A stretch of DNA of 56,109 nucleotides from Bacteroidota bacterium (GTDB lineage: Bacteria; Bacteroidota; Bacteroidia; B-17B0; Aurantibacillaceae): positions 1 to 56,109 of the forward strand of contig JADJSH010000022.1 in assembly GCA_016711805.1 (NCBI GenBank), in the 5' to 3' direction. A program made the position numbers and the translations under genes. Positions 7,700 through 17,236 of the stretch are shown here, one piece after another. How positions within the stretch are numbered: the first letter of the stretch is position 1; each line of letters opens with the position of its first letter. The notes beneath the pieces are model-generated. The model was not told the origin of the DNA. It was given only the letters and a program-made list of their open reading frames with translations, and did not search any database.

Positions 7700-9826
7700 T
7701 TATTTTTCAGCTTTTAAACCTTCAGCTTTAATGTCTTTTCCTAAGCGCTGTAAGTATGATATTAAGGCAACGATTTCTCTATCAGGCAAAGTTTCAATAC
7801 CATCTTTTTTTAAATTAGCTGTAATTTCTTTTGCTTGCTTTTCCATGTCCTGAATTGCAATTTTATCATAACCTTCAGGATAAGGAACACCAAGGCGCTG
7901 CATCGCTTTTATTTTTGCAATCGTTGAATTAGCATCTAATTGATCTTCCAATAACCACGGGTATTGAGGCATAATTGAACCAGGTGACATTGATGTTGGA
8001 TCTAACATGTGATTATAATGCCAGCTATCTGGATATTTGCCGCCTTCTCTTGCTAAATCTGGACCAGTGCGTTTTGAGCCCCATTGAAATGGATGATCGT
8101 ATACAAACTCTCCTGCTTTAGAATATTCTCCATAACGAGCAGTTTCACTTCTGAATGGACGAATCATTTGTGAGTGACATGTATAACAACCTTCGCGCAC
8201 ATAAATATCTCTACCTTGTAACTCCAACGGTGTGTATGGTTTAACACTTGCAATGGTTGGAATATTTGATTTAACTAAAAATACTGGAACAAATTCGATT
8301 AACCCGCCAATAGCTACAACCACTAAGCTTACAATCATTAATTGAATAGGTTTACGCTCAATCCAACGGTGCCAGTGATCTTTTGAGTGAGCTTGATATT
8401 CGCCAACTAATGCAGGTGCTTGATCTTCTTCAATTTCCAAGAAAACGCCAGCTTTAATAGTTTTAATTAAATTGTATGTCATTAAGATAGCACCCACTAA
8501 AAATAATGTTCCTCCAACAGAACGAGCAATATAAAAAGGGATCATTTTAGTTACTGTATCCATGAACTGCCATTTTAATTGACCTTCTGGAGTAAAATCT
8601 TTCCACATAGATGATTGCATGAAGCCTGCCCAATACATTGGAACGGCATATAATACAATGCCTAATGTTCCAATCCAGAAATGCATGTTAGCTAATTTTT
8701 CGGAATATAATTTTGTTTGGAATAATCTAGGTATTAACCAATACAAGATACCAAATGTCATAAAGCCATTCCAACCTAAAGCTCCAACGTGAACGTGAGC
8801 AACAATCCAATCTGTGTAATGCGCCACAGCACTTACGCTTTTTAAAGATAACATTGGACCTTCGAAAGTAGCCATACCATAAGCGGTAACAGCAACTACT
8901 AAGAATTTTAAACCTACATTGTCACGAACTCTATCCCATGCGCCACGAAGAGTTAATAATCCATTAATCATACCACCCCAAGATGGTGCGATTAACATAA
9001 CAGAGAATACAACTCCCAGAGATTGTGCCCAATCAGGAACAGAAGTATATAATAAATGGTGAGGGCCAGCCCAGATGTATAAGAAAATTAATGCCCAAAA
9101 GTGAATAATTGATAAACGATAAGAGTAAACTGGACGTTGTGCAATTTTAGGTAAGAAATAATACATTAAACCTAAATAAGGAGTTGTTAAGAAAAATGCC
9201 ACGGCATTATGACCATACCACCATTGTACTAAAGCATCTTGCACACCCGCATACCAAGAATATGATTTCCAAAATGAAACTGGAATTTCAATAGAGTTAA
9301 CAATGTGCAACATAGCTACAGTTACAAAAGTTGCAATGTAAAACCATATAGCAACGTATAAGTGGCGCTCACGACGGCGAATAATTGTACCGAACATGTT
9401 CCAGCCAAATACAACCCAAACTAAAGTGATTAAAATATCAATTGGCCACTCTAACTCTGCGTATTCTTTACCAGTAGTTTTGCCCATGATTAATGTAACG
9501 GCAGCTAGCACAATAATTATTTGCCAACCCCAAAAGTGGATTTTGCTTAATAAATCACTAAACATACGAGCCTTTAGTAAACGTTGTAACGAATAATAAA
9601 CACCCATAAAAATACCATTACCTACAAAAGCAAAAATTACTGCATTAGTATGTAATGGACGCAAACGGCCAAAAGTAGTATATGGTAATGACAAGTTTGC
9701 GGCAGGAAGATATAGTTGTATAGCAGCGATTAATCCAACGAGCATGCCAACTAAGCCCCAAAGAATAGTTGCGTATGCAAACATCTTAACTGTTTTGTTG
9801 TCGTACTGAAATTTTTGTAGTTCCAT
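7700..9826 (-). CDS. ccoNO: Fused cbb3 cytochrome c oxidase subunits I and II (CcoNO)
   Basis: Catalytic haem-copper oxidase subunit with the haem c subunit II fused at its C-terminus, a known Bacteroidota arrangement. I choose the ATG at 9826 (MELQKFQYDN), 2 bp after the ccoS stop, rather than an upstream in-frame ATG that would overlap ccoS heavily. Residues about 1-480 form the 12-helix CcoN domain, with the low-spin haem His in RPLHTNAVIF, copper ligands in WWYGHNAVAFF and WAGPHHLLYT, and haem ligands in AHVHVGALGWNGF. After a linker helix, the CcoO domain carries GCYTCHSQMIRPF and MPQYPWL. About 708 residues, no break. This is the high-affinity terminal oxidase for microaerobic growth. 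Confidence 0.97.
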   Translation of the reverse strand: MELQKFQYDNKTVKMFAYATILWGLVGMLVGLIAAIQLYLPAANLSLPYTTFGRLRPLHTNAVIFAFVGNGIFMGVYYSLQRLLKARMFSDLLSKIHFWGWQIIIVLAAVTLIMGKTTGKEYAELEWPIDILITLVWVVFGWNMFGTIIRRRERHLYVAIWFYIATFVTVAMLHIVNSIEIPVSFWKSYSWYAGVQDALVQWWYGHNAVAFFLTTPYLGLMYYFLPKIAQRPVYSYRLSIIHFWALIFLYIWAGPHHLLYTSVPDWAQSLGVVFSVMLIAPSWGGMINGLLTLRGAWDRVRDNVGLKFLVVAVTAYGMATFEGPMLSLKSVSAVAHYTDWIVAHVHVGALGWNGFMTFGILYWLIPRLFQTKLYSEKLANMHFWIGTLGIVLYAVPMYWAGFMQSSMWKDFTPEGQLKWQFMDTVTKMIPFYIARSVGGTLFLVGAILMTYNLIKTIKAGVFLEIEEDQAPALVGEYQAHSKDHWHRWIERKPIQLMIVSLVVVAIGGLIEFVPVFLVKSNIPTIASVKPYTPLELQGRDIYVREGCYTCHSQMIRPFRSETARYGEYSKAGEFVYDHPFQWGSKRTGPDLAREGGKYPDSWHYNHMLDPTSMSPGSIMPQYPWLLEDQLDANSTIAKIKAMQRLGVPYPEGYDKIAIQDMEKQAKEITANLKKDGIETLPDREIVALISYLQRLGKDIKAEGLKAEK

Positions 9827-9827
9827 A

Positions 9828-10019
9828 TTATTTTGTTTTTTTGGTGTTTTTATTTGTTTCTTTTTTAGTTTCTTGGATTGTGGTGTTATCAAATAACATT
9901 CTTACAGAAGGAGTGTAATCGTCTTCATATTGATTACTTTTTACCGACCAAATAAAGGCTATCAAAAACCCTATTGCCAGTAGTAGGCTGGCTCCTATCA
10001 TGATGAAAATTGCGCTCAT
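9828..10019 (-). CDS. ccoS: cbb3 oxidase assembly protein CcoS
   Basis: 63-residue single-helix membrane protein starting MSAIFIMIGASLLLAIGFLI, followed by WSVKSNQYEDD, the typical CcoS core in which a short acidic stretch follows the helix. CcoS is needed for insertion of haem b and copper into cbb3 oxidase. First gene after ccoI, 54 bp downstream, with a separate F-box promoter in that gap. Confidence 0.9.
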   Translation of the reverse strand: MSAIFIMIGASLLLAIGFLIAFIWSVKSNQYEDDYTPSVRMLFDNTTIQETKKETNKNTKKTK

Positions 10020-10027
10020 ATCGGGTG

Positions 10028-10069
10028 TAAAATTAGGTAGTTAACATTTTTTGTAATTGATGATAGTCA
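10028..10069 (-). promoter_or_regulatory. ccoS-ccoNO promoter: F-box plus -7-like box
   Basis: TGATGATAGTCA (10058-10069) has its centre 28.5 bp upstream of a TAATTTTA box (10035-10028) on the minus strand. A second F-box, TGACTTTTATCA (10080-10091), lies 22 bp further upstream and overlaps the last codons and stop region of ccoI, giving a tandem pair two helical turns apart. The layout suggests an internal low-oxygen promoter for the oxidase structural genes. Confidence 0.55.
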
Positions 10070-10072
10070 GTA

Positions 10073-12508
10073 TCAAAACTGACTTTTATCAGGATTTAGT
10101 TTTTTGAGTTTTAATTCGTAAAATGAGCTCAAGCCTGTAGTTAATAAAACAATACTGATAGAACTGATTGGCATAAGAATAGCGGCAATTACAGGCTTTA
10201 AATCGCCCTGAACAGCGAAGAATAATCCTGCAAAATTATATAGGATAGATAAAACAAAACTTGAAAAAATAATTGTTTTTTGTTTTCTACAATAGTTTAC
10301 CAATTCTTTTAATAAAGTGAAATTTTTTCCAGATAAAACAGCATCACATGCTGGAGAAAAGTTATTTGTATCATCACTTATTGCTATACCAACGTTACTT
10401 TGTTTTAAAGCACCAGCATCATTTAACCCATCACCAATCATTAATACTTTTTTATGATTATTTTGAAGGTGTTTAATGAAGTTTAATTTATCCTCTGGTT
10501 TTTGCTCAAATAGCATTTCTGTTTTATTTCCGAAAATAGTTTTCAAGTAATTCTCTTCAGAAGAATTGTCGCCTGATAATATTTTTAAATCGAATTGAGT
10601 ATGTAGTGATGAAACAATTTTTTCTAAGCCATTTCTGTAGGCATTTTTTACAATGAAATAACCTATAAATTCTTCATCGACGCTCACATACACTCTACTT
10701 CCTGAAACTAATTGATCACTGTCTTTTCCTAAAACAAAATCAGAAGACCCCATTTTTATAAAATGTTCGTTGATAGTAGCGGATGTGCCAAAACCTTTAA
10801 ATTCCTTATAGTTTTTAATGTTCAATCTTTTACTAAATGGTAAGAAAGACACAATGCTTTTACTTAATGGATGATTGGATTGATTGGCTAATGAACGAAT
10901 TAACTGAGATTGCGCTTCTGATAATTCAATTCCTTGAAAAGAAATCTCAGATTTGCCTTGTTCTGTTATAGTGCCAGTCTTATCAAACACAACAGTGTCT
11001 ATTTCCGACATGTATTCAATAACTGAAGCATTTTTTACATACAATTTGTATTTATTTAAAATGCGAATCATATTGCCATTTGTAAAAGTTGCACTCAATA
11101 ACAAAGCACACGGGCAAGCAACAATTAATACGGCTGTTACAGCGCCCCACACTTTTGAAGGGTCATTAATAGACCAATAAATAGCCGCTATGGCTGCAAT
11201 TGAAAATAGTACATAGGTGAAGTATCTGCTTACTCTATGAATAAAAGAAACTTTAACCTCTTCTTTATTTTCTTTAAAGGCTTCATTGTTCCATAATTGA
11301 GTTAAGTAACTTTGAGACACTTCTTTTACCACCTCTAACTCAATGGCGCCAGATGTTTGTTTACCGCCAGCATAAGCTATTTCGCCAATGGATTTTTCAA
11401 CTGGTAAAGATTCGCCTGTTACAAAACTGTAATCGATGGTTGCCTTACCTAAAAATAAAATAGAATCAGCAGGAATAATCTCATCATTATGAATTTTAAT
11501 TCTGTTCCCTACTTTTAAATCAGCTACAGAAATTTGTTTCTCAGTACCATCTTCATTAACAACGCTTACACCCAATGGAAAATACGAAGTGAAATCTCTA
11601 TCAAATGAAATACTTTGGTAAGTTCTGTTTTGAAAATACCTTCCAATTAACATAAAGAATACTATTCCACTCATCGAGTCCAAATAGCCAGCGCCTGTAC
11701 CAGATAATATTTCATATAAGCTTCTTCCGAATGTAATCAAAACAGCTAATGCTATAGGAGCATCGATGTTTAAGAATTTTTGACGAAGGCCTTTATATCC
11801 AGATATGAAAAACTCAGAGGCAGAATAAAAAAATACAGGAAGTGCTAAAAATAAATTCAAGTAACTAAACCAAGTGTTTAATCCAATATCATCCGATTTT
11901 GCCAACGAAAAATATTCAGGAAAACTTAACATCATGATATTACCAAAACAAAAACCAGCAATTCCTAATTTTACAATGGCAGTCGTATCATATTTTTTTA
12001 CTTTGCCGGTACTTACATCATTTAAGCTGATATGAGGTTCATAACCAATAAGGGTTAATGCTTCCGCTACCTTTTTTAGTGAGGTTTCGTGAAAATTATA
12101 GATAATAGTTACTTCTTTCTTAATGAAATTAACTTGAGATTTAATAATACCTGAATTGATTTTATTTAGATGTTCCAAAATCCAAATACAAGATGCGCAG
12201 TGCATTTGAGGTAAATAGAAGATAACGTGCTGATGTGTATCATCTTGGAAATGAGTTAATTTTTTAATGATTTGAGTGTCATCTAAAAAATCGAATTTAC
12301 CTTTTCTGATTTCTTGTTTTTGATTAATACCAGGATTTTGTTCTAAATCATAATAGGAGCATAAATCACTTTTATTGATTATTTCGTAAACCGTTTGGCA
12401 TCCCCTACAACAAAAATTTTTTTCTTCAATATGGTAAAGGTCATCAACTGCATTCTCACCGCAATGGTAGCAAACTCTTTTGACTTCTGATGCCTTTTTA
12501 ATCTTCAC
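10073..12508 (-). CDS. ccoI: Copper-translocating P-type ATPase CcoI (FixI)
   Basis: Inner-membrane P1B-type ATPase that exports copper for cbb3 oxidase assembly. The 811-residue protein opens with a Cys-rich metal domain (CYHCG, then FCCRGCQTVYEI). A heavy-metal-associated domain follows (MHCASCIWILEHL). About eight helices surround the membrane metal site CPCALLLS. The phosphorylation site is DKTGTITEQG and the hinge GDGLNDAGAL. The N-terminal zinc-finger-like domain is typical of CcoI and distinguishes it from CopA. It heads the oxidase cluster and has its own F-box promoter. Confidence 0.93.
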   Translation of the reverse strand: MKIKKASEVKRVCYHCGENAVDDLYHIEEKNFCCRGCQTVYEIINKSDLCSYYDLEQNPGINQKQEIRKGKFDFLDDTQIIKKLTHFQDDTHQHVIFYLPQMHCASCIWILEHLNKINSGIIKSQVNFIKKEVTIIYNFHETSLKKVAEALTLIGYEPHISLNDVSTGKVKKYDTTAIVKLGIAGFCFGNIMMLSFPEYFSLAKSDDIGLNTWFSYLNLFLALPVFFYSASEFFISGYKGLRQKFLNIDAPIALAVLITFGRSLYEILSGTGAGYLDSMSGIVFFMLIGRYFQNRTYQSISFDRDFTSYFPLGVSVVNEDGTEKQISVADLKVGNRIKIHNDEIIPADSILFLGKATIDYSFVTGESLPVEKSIGEIAYAGGKQTSGAIELEVVKEVSQSYLTQLWNNEAFKENKEEVKVSFIHRVSRYFTYVLFSIAAIAAIYWSINDPSKVWGAVTAVLIVACPCALLLSATFTNGNMIRILNKYKLYVKNASVIEYMSEIDTVVFDKTGTITEQGKSEISFQGIELSEAQSQLIRSLANQSNHPLSKSIVSFLPFSKRLNIKNYKEFKGFGTSATINEHFIKMGSSDFVLGKDSDQLVSGSRVYVSVDEEFIGYFIVKNAYRNGLEKIVSSLHTQFDLKILSGDNSSEENYLKTIFGNKTEMLFEQKPEDKLNFIKHLQNNHKKVLMIGDGLNDAGALKQSNVGIAISDDTNNFSPACDAVLSGKNFTLLKELVNYCRKQKTIIFSSFVLSILYNFAGLFFAVQGDLKPVIAAILMPISSISIVLLTTGLSSFYELKLKKLNPDKSQF

Positions 12509-12512
12509 AATA

Positions 12513-12557
12513 CAAATCTGATAGTAAATATATAGAATAAAACTGAAGTAAATCAGT
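12513..12557 (-). promoter_or_regulatory. ccoI promoter: F-box plus -7 box
   Basis: ACTGAAGTAAATCAGT (12542-12557) is an F-box with 5-bp arms. Its centre is 29.5 bp upstream of the minus-strand octamer CAGATTTG (12520-12513), which keeps the TTTG of the -7 box. The predicted start site is a few bases before the ccoI ATG. Confidence 0.55.
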
Positions 12558-12712
12558 AATTAAATTGATAAAAGTTAAAACAAATATAATAAAACTATTA
12601 ATATATGATGCGTACACTTATTCAATAATAAATTAGTATTAATTTAATATTAGGTTAATGGAGAGTGATATTTGAAGTGGCTTTTTCAGATATTAACCTC
12701 ATTGAGAAATAC

Positions 12713-12724
12713 TGACATTTGTCA
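12713..12724. promoter_or_regulatory. Distal F-box between ccoI and the desaturase
   Basis: TGACATTTGTCA forms 5-bp perfect arms. It is about 205 bp from the ccoI start and about 150 bp from the desaturase start, and no -7 box lies at the usual distance on either strand. It may be an auxiliary site for the F-box at 12782 or for the divergent ccoI promoter. The 358-bp gap between the two genes holds three F-boxes and no gene. Confidence 0.4.
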
Positions 12725-12781
12725 TGTTTTTCTAATTATTCCCGTTTTTGGTAGCTACTGTATTTTATCATGGTGTAGTTG

Positions 12782-12824
12782 TGACTATTGTCATTTTTAA
12801 TCCACTTCTTCTATAGTTCCTTTG
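12782..12824 (+). promoter_or_regulatory. Desaturase operon promoter: F-box plus -7 box
   Basis: TGACTATTGTCA (12782-12793) has its centre exactly 29.5 bp upstream of the octamer TTCCTTTG (12817-12824), where only the TTTG part matches the -7 consensus. The spacing equals that of the hemN and ccoI promoters, so activation by the same regulator is likely. Confidence 0.5.
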
Positions 12825-12866
12825 CAAATTAAAATTTGAATTGAAACACACATTAAAATAGCCATT

Positions 12867-13943
12867 ATGTCCCATATTAAATTTACCCACCACAACAAGC
12901 ATGAACAGCAATTTGTAGCCACTTTAAGAAAAAAAGTTAACTTATATTTTAAAGAAAATAACATTTCTAATAAAGCCAACGCTAAAATGGTTATTAAAAC
13001 CATCGCTTTAGTATCCATGTATTTATTGCCATTTGTTTTAATTTTATCAGTGCCCATGAATAATTGGTTAGCATTTGCTTCGGTTGTGGTTATGGGCATC
13101 GGAATTGCAGGAGTAGGTATGGGAGTTATGCATGATGCCTGTCATGGCGCATACTCAAAAAAGGAATGGGTTAATAAGTTATTATCGGGGTCATTATATT
13201 TATTAGGAAGTAATGTACTTAATTGGAAAATTCAACACAATGTTTTGCATCATACTTATACCAATATTTCTGGTTTGGATGAGGATATTGATTCAAAAGG
13301 ACCGATTCGTTTATCAGAACATAAGCCATTTAGAAAGTTTCATAAATATCAATTTTTATATGTGTTTTTCTTTTACGGATTAATGACCTTAGTGATGTTA
13401 ACTAATGATTTTACTCGTTTGTATAAGTATGCTCAAATGGGATTAATCAAAAGTCAGAATAAAAAACTAAGCACAGAGTTTTGGAAAATGTTATTTAGAA
13501 AAGTAGTTTATCTAACTGTTGTTTTTGGATTGCCATTATGGTTAACGCGTTTTAATTTTTGGCAAGTATTATTAGGTTTTGTGATTATGCATTGGGTAGC
13601 GAGTATTATTTTAAGTTTTGTATTTCAAATGGCTCATGTTGTGGAAGGGGCTGAACAACCCGAAAAAGAAAACGAGATGCAGACAGATTGGTATGTTCAT
13701 CAATTAAAAACAACCAGTGATTTTGCGCGAGATAATAAAATATTAAGCTGGTATGTTGGAGGTTTAAATTTTCAAATCGAACATCATTTGTTTCCAAATA
13801 TATGTCATGTGCACTATAAGAAATTAGCGCCAATTGTTCAGGAAACAGCAGCTGAATTTGGTTTTACATACAATATTAAACCAACATTTAGGTCAGCTTT
13901 AATTTCTCACTTTCATCGATTAAGAGAATTAGGAAAAGCATAG
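12867..13943 (+). CDS. Membrane fatty-acid desaturase (acyl-CoA/acyl-lipid type)
   Basis: Integral-membrane di-iron desaturase of 358 residues. The three His boxes are intact: HDACHG near residue 90, HNVLHHTY near residue 125 and QIEHHLFP near residue 305. Hydrophobic segments around residues 45-90 and 220-255 are the expected membrane hairpins. The enzyme introduces a double bond into membrane fatty acids using O2; regiochemistry is not readable. It is first in a tight operon with the pterin synthase homologue (4 bp) and the truncated globin (2 bp) and carries an F-box promoter, so this oxygen-dependent enzyme may be tuned to low-oxygen conditions. Confidence 0.92.
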   Translation: MSHIKFTHHNKHEQQFVATLRKKVNLYFKENNISNKANAKMVIKTIALVSMYLLPFVLILSVPMNNWLAFASVVVMGIGIAGVGMGVMHDACHGAYSKKEWVNKLLSGSLYLLGSNVLNWKIQHNVLHHTYTNISGLDEDIDSKGPIRLSEHKPFRKFHKYQFLYVFFFYGLMTLVMLTNDFTRLYKYAQMGLIKSQNKKLSTEFWKMLFRKVVYLTVVFGLPLWLTRFNFWQVLLGFVIMHWVASIILSFVFQMAHVVEGAEQPEKENEMQTDWYVHQLKTTSDFARDNKILSWYVGGLNFQIEHHLFPNICHVHYKKLAPIVQETAAEFGFTYNIKPTFRSALISHFHRLRELGKA

Positions 13944-13947
13944 TTTT

Positions 13948-14406
13948 ATGGTACATCAGAAAATTAGGGTTACAAAAAAGTTTACTTTTGATATGGCACA
14001 TGCATTATATGGTTATGATGGACCATGTAGAAATATTCATGGTCATACATATCATTTTAGTGTTACATTGATAGGCGAAGCAATTCAAGACAATACACAT
14101 CCAAAAAATGGTATGGTGATTGATTTTACAGAACTAAAACAAATAGTATCTGAAAAGGTGATACAAGTTTTTGATCACGCTTTAGTTTTAAATGCCAATT
14201 CACCTCATTCAAAAATGAATGAATTGAAAGATACATTTGAAAAAGTGATTTATGTGGATTATCAACCTTCTTGCGAAAATTTGATTTTGGATTTCTTAAG
14301 TCGAATTAAAAATTGTTTGCCTTCAACGATTAGTATACATAATTTGAGATTAGATGAAACCCCAACCTCTTATGCAGAATGGTTTGCATCAGATAATAAT
14401 ATCTAA
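13948..14406 (+). CDS. 6-pyruvoyl-tetrahydropterin synthase / QueD family protein
   Basis: 152-residue cytosolic enzyme of the PTPS/QueD fold. Zinc-binding His residues are in FDMAHALYGYDGPCRNIHGHTYHFSV, listed here as AHALYG and CRNIHGHTYH. The catalytic Cys is in GPCRNIHGH, the second His in FDHALVLN, and the substrate Glu in RLDETPTSYAEW. QueD makes 6-carboxytetrahydropterin for queuosine; related enzymes make tetrahydropterin. No other queuosine genes are nearby, so the exact product is open. Its place between a desaturase and a globin under an F-box promoter is unusual. Confidence 0.85.
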   Translation: MVHQKIRVTKKFTFDMAHALYGYDGPCRNIHGHTYHFSVTLIGEAIQDNTHPKNGMVIDFTELKQIVSEKVIQVFDHALVLNANSPHSKMNELKDTFEKVIYVDYQPSCENLILDFLSRIKNCLPSTISIHNLRLDETPTSYAEWFASDNNI

Positions 14407-14408
14407 AT

Positions 14409-14807
14409 ATGAAAAAAGACATTCAAGATAGAATTGATATAGAAATTTTAGTAAATAATTTTTATGATCGAGTGAAAGATAATCAATTATTAGGTAGAAT
14501 CTTTGATGATGTGATGAAAGTTGATTGGGATAAGCATTTACCTAAAATGTATGATTTTTGGGAAAACATTGTATTTCAAACAGGAAATTATAAAGGCAGG
14601 CCGTTTTTACCTCATTTGGAAGTTAATTCAAGAGAAACATTGACATCAACTCATTTTGATCAATGGCTGCAATTATTTCATAAAACGATTGATGATTTAT
14701 TTGAAGGACCAATTGCAGATGAACTAAAATTTAAATCTCAAAACATTAAAGAGGTATGGAATTATAAAATGACTTACATTAATAATTACAAGCCAGATAC
14801 AGTTTAG
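14409..14807 (+). CDS. Group III truncated haemoglobin
   Basis: 132-residue truncated globin. The start (IEILVNNFYDRVKDNQLLG) matches helix B of group III globins, DWDKHLPKMYDFWENIVF is the typical helix E stretch, and the proximal His is expected in FDQWLQLFHKTIDDLF. The preceding YKGRPFLPHL is the group III signature. These proteins bind O2 or NO and are thought to help microaerobic or nitrosative protection. It starts 2 bp after the pterin synthase homologue and fits the low-oxygen theme of the F-box cluster. Confidence 0.88.
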   Translation: MKKDIQDRIDIEILVNNFYDRVKDNQLLGRIFDDVMKVDWDKHLPKMYDFWENIVFQTGNYKGRPFLPHLEVNSRETLTSTHFDQWLQLFHKTIDDLFEGPIADELKFKSQNIKEVWNYKMTYINNYKPDTV

Positions 14808-14898
14808 GAATATTATTTTTAAGACTCTATCCTATTTAATTTACTTTCTCTTGCAATTACACTTTCTATTGAATAGCTTTAAACAATAATTAAGTATT

Positions 14899-16302
14899 AT
14901 GAAGATTAGATTTATTGGCGCAACAGAAGCTGTAACAGGCAGTAAACATTTAATTATAACAGAAAGTGGCTCTCAGGTTTTGTTAGACTGTGGCTTATAC
15001 CAAGGTATGGGCAAAGAAACAGATGAAATGAATAGGAAGTTGGATTTAGACCCTTCTAGTATTGAAGCTGTTATTTTATCTCATGCTCATATTGATCACT
15101 CTGGTAATTTACCAAGTCTTGTAAAACAAGGATTTACTGGCAGTATTTATTGCACGGAAGCTACGTTAGATGTTTGTAAAATTTTATTATTAGATAGCGC
15201 CCATATTCATGAAAGCGATATTAAGTATATAAATAAGAAAAGAGAAAGAAAAGGATTGTCGCCATTAAAGCCTTTGTATAGTATTAAAGATGCTGAAAGA
15301 TGCTTAAAACACTTTAAAGCTATTCCTTATAAAACAGATTTTTTTATTAATAAAGAAATATCTTTTCAATTTACAGATGCAGGTCATATTATTGGTAGCG
15401 CAGTGGTACATATAACTTCACATGAAAGTGGGAAAGAGACAAAACTAACTTTTTCTGGAGATGTTGGTAGATATACAGATTTAATATTAAAGTCGCCAGA
15501 TGTATTTCCTCAGGCAGATTATATTATCTGCGAGTCAACTTATGGTGATAGATTACACGATGTGTCTGTAAATGCAGAAGCAAAGTTGTTAGATATAGTT
15601 AATTATACGTGTGTAGAGAAAAAAGGGAAATTAATTATCCCTGCTTTTAGTTTAGGTAGAACTCAGGAAATTGTATTTGCACTAGATAAAATGAAGAATG
15701 AGAGGTTGTTGCCTAATATTAAGATATATGTAGACAGTCCATTATCTACCAGTGCTACAGATATCATGCGACATCATACCGCAAGCTTCAATAGCACACT
15801 TCAAAAATATATTTTAACGGATCCAGATCCATTTGGTTTTAATAATTTAGAATACATTCAAAGTGCAGAAGAATCTAAAGCGCTTAACACAATTTCAGGA
15901 CCTTGTATTATTATTTCTGCTTCAGGTATGGGAGATGCAGGTAGGGTGAAGCATCATATTAAGAATACCGTCAGTAATCCACAAAATACGGTGCTTTTAT
16001 CTGGTTATTGCGCGCCAGGAACTTTGGGTAGAAGGTTATTGGATGGCGAGCAGAGTGTGCATATTTTTGGAGAATATTATAATGTAAAAGCTGATATTGA
16101 ATCTATTTTATCCTACAGTGCACATGCCGATTACAGCGAATTATTGAGATTCCTTTCTTGTCAGGATGCTTCAAAAGTTAAGACGATATTTTTAGTACAT
16201 GGTGAAGATGAAGCTAAAGTATCTTTTAAAGGAAAGTTAATTGAAAAGGGGTTTAACGAAGTGATTATACCCGAAAAATTTAATGAATTTATTTTAGATT
16301 GA
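14899..16302 (+). CDS. Metallo-beta-lactamase / beta-CASP RNase-family protein
   Basis: 467-residue cytosolic protein. The N-terminal MBL fold has the zinc motif HAHIDHSGNLP, then the GHIIGSA loop and FSGDVGR. A beta-CASP insert (IPAFSLGRTQEI, YVDSPLST) and a C-terminal RMMBL domain with YSAHADYSE follow. This layout is that of the CPSF73-like RNA exonuclease family; bacterial members act on RNA. It lies 91 bp after the globin gene without a clear promoter. Exact role unknown, but such genes often accompany universal stress and low-oxygen genes in Bacteroidota. Confidence 0.88.
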   Translation: MKIRFIGATEAVTGSKHLIITESGSQVLLDCGLYQGMGKETDEMNRKLDLDPSSIEAVILSHAHIDHSGNLPSLVKQGFTGSIYCTEATLDVCKILLLDSAHIHESDIKYINKKRERKGLSPLKPLYSIKDAERCLKHFKAIPYKTDFFINKEISFQFTDAGHIIGSAVVHITSHESGKETKLTFSGDVGRYTDLILKSPDVFPQADYIICESTYGDRLHDVSVNAEAKLLDIVNYTCVEKKGKLIIPAFSLGRTQEIVFALDKMKNERLLPNIKIYVDSPLSTSATDIMRHHTASFNSTLQKYILTDPDPFGFNNLEYIQSAEESKALNTISGPCIIISASGMGDAGRVKHHIKNTVSNPQNTVLLSGYCAPGTLGRRLLDGEQSVHIFGEYYNVKADIESILSYSAHADYSELLRFLSCQDASKVKTIFLVHGEDEAKVSFKGKLIEKGFNEVIIPEKFNEFILD

Positions 16303-16335
16303 CATTATTAGTTTTTTAAAGTCGATATTTATTCT

Positions 16336-16347
16336 TGACTTTTGTCA
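16336..16347 (+). promoter_or_regulatory. F-box upstream of the universal stress gene
   Basis: TGACTTTTGTCA lies 63 bp before the ATG. The nearest -7-like octamer, TCAATTTG (16367-16374), starts 25.5 bp from the box centre instead of the usual 29.5, so the spacing fit is imperfect. Confidence 0.45.
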
Positions 16348-16404
16348 TGCTGTTTTCTAAGATTAATCAATTTGGGGTTGTATTACAAAGTATAACTTTA
16401 AATC

Positions 16405-17205
16405 ATGGAAACTATATTAATACCTACCGATTTTTCTGAAGCTGCAAATAATGCCGTTAAGTATGGTGTTGAGTTAGCTAAGTATTTTGATGCGAAGTTA
16501 GTGTTTGTAAACGCGTACCCTATTCCTCCTGCTAACTATGAGTCAGGGACTTCTTTTGCTTTACTTAATAGTTTAAAGGAGGCTTCAGAGCAAGCATTAG
16601 ATAGTTTAAAATCTCACTATCCGGAACATCGCATAGAATGTTTTTCGGAAATGGGTTATCCGTATGATGTTATTGAGAATGCTGCAAGTAAATATAATGC
16701 CGACTTAATTGTAATGGGTATTGTTGGAGAGGCAGGAGGTCTTCAAAAAGTGATAGGAAGCAATGCTATACACGTAGCTCGAAATTTAAAAGTTCCCTGT
16801 TTTATTATTCCTGAAGAAATTGTCTATCATCGCATTCATAAAATTGCATTTGCTTGTGATTATGATACACTGGAAGAATCTACATTGCTATATGTTGCGA
16901 AATGCTTTGCCAGCATATGTGATGCAGAGTTAGAAGTTGTAAATGTAGATAATGAAGAAATGAATAAACAAAAATTAGATACTGAAAAATTTATTGACGA
17001 AAAATTACACACCATAAAACACACTATTTCTGTTGTTAATAATGATTCTATTTCAGACGGAATTACTGAATATTTAAGTAAGCATTCAGTAGATGTGTTA
17101 ATGCTAAGCCCGAAAAAACATAATTTGTTTCATTATCTATTCAACGAAAATGTTACTAAGGAGTTAGCGTTTAAAGTTAAGCTACCATTGCTAACTATTC
17201 ATTGA
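16405..17205 (+). CDS. Tandem universal stress protein (UspA x2)
   Basis: 266-residue cytosolic protein with two UspA-type domains. The first (residues 1-140) starts METILIPTDFSEAANNAV and has the nucleotide-binding stretch LIVMGIVGEAGGLQKVIGSNA. The second (about 146-266) is more diverged (KIAFACDYDTLEESTL) and lacks a clear G-x9-G motif. Such proteins bind ATP and help survival under hypoxia or starvation. Preceded by an F-box. A second tandem Usp occurs in the sulfur operon at 36042. Confidence 0.9.
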   Translation: METILIPTDFSEAANNAVKYGVELAKYFDAKLVFVNAYPIPPANYESGTSFALLNSLKEASEQALDSLKSHYPEHRIECFSEMGYPYDVIENAASKYNADLIVMGIVGEAGGLQKVIGSNAIHVARNLKVPCFIIPEEIVYHRIHKIAFACDYDTLEESTLLYVAKCFASICDAELEVVNVDNEEMNKQKLDTEKFIDEKLHTIKHTISVVNNDSISDGITEYLSKHSVDVLMLSPKKHNLFHYLFNENVTKELAFKVKLPLLTIH

Positions 17206-17236
17206 TATAGTGAACGGAGTATTCTTCTTCTTTAGA

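Noticed and set aside
12797..13099. 100-codon ORF antisense to the desaturase start and promoter
   Set aside because: It overlaps the desaturase coding region and its F-box promoter, and its translation has no family features.
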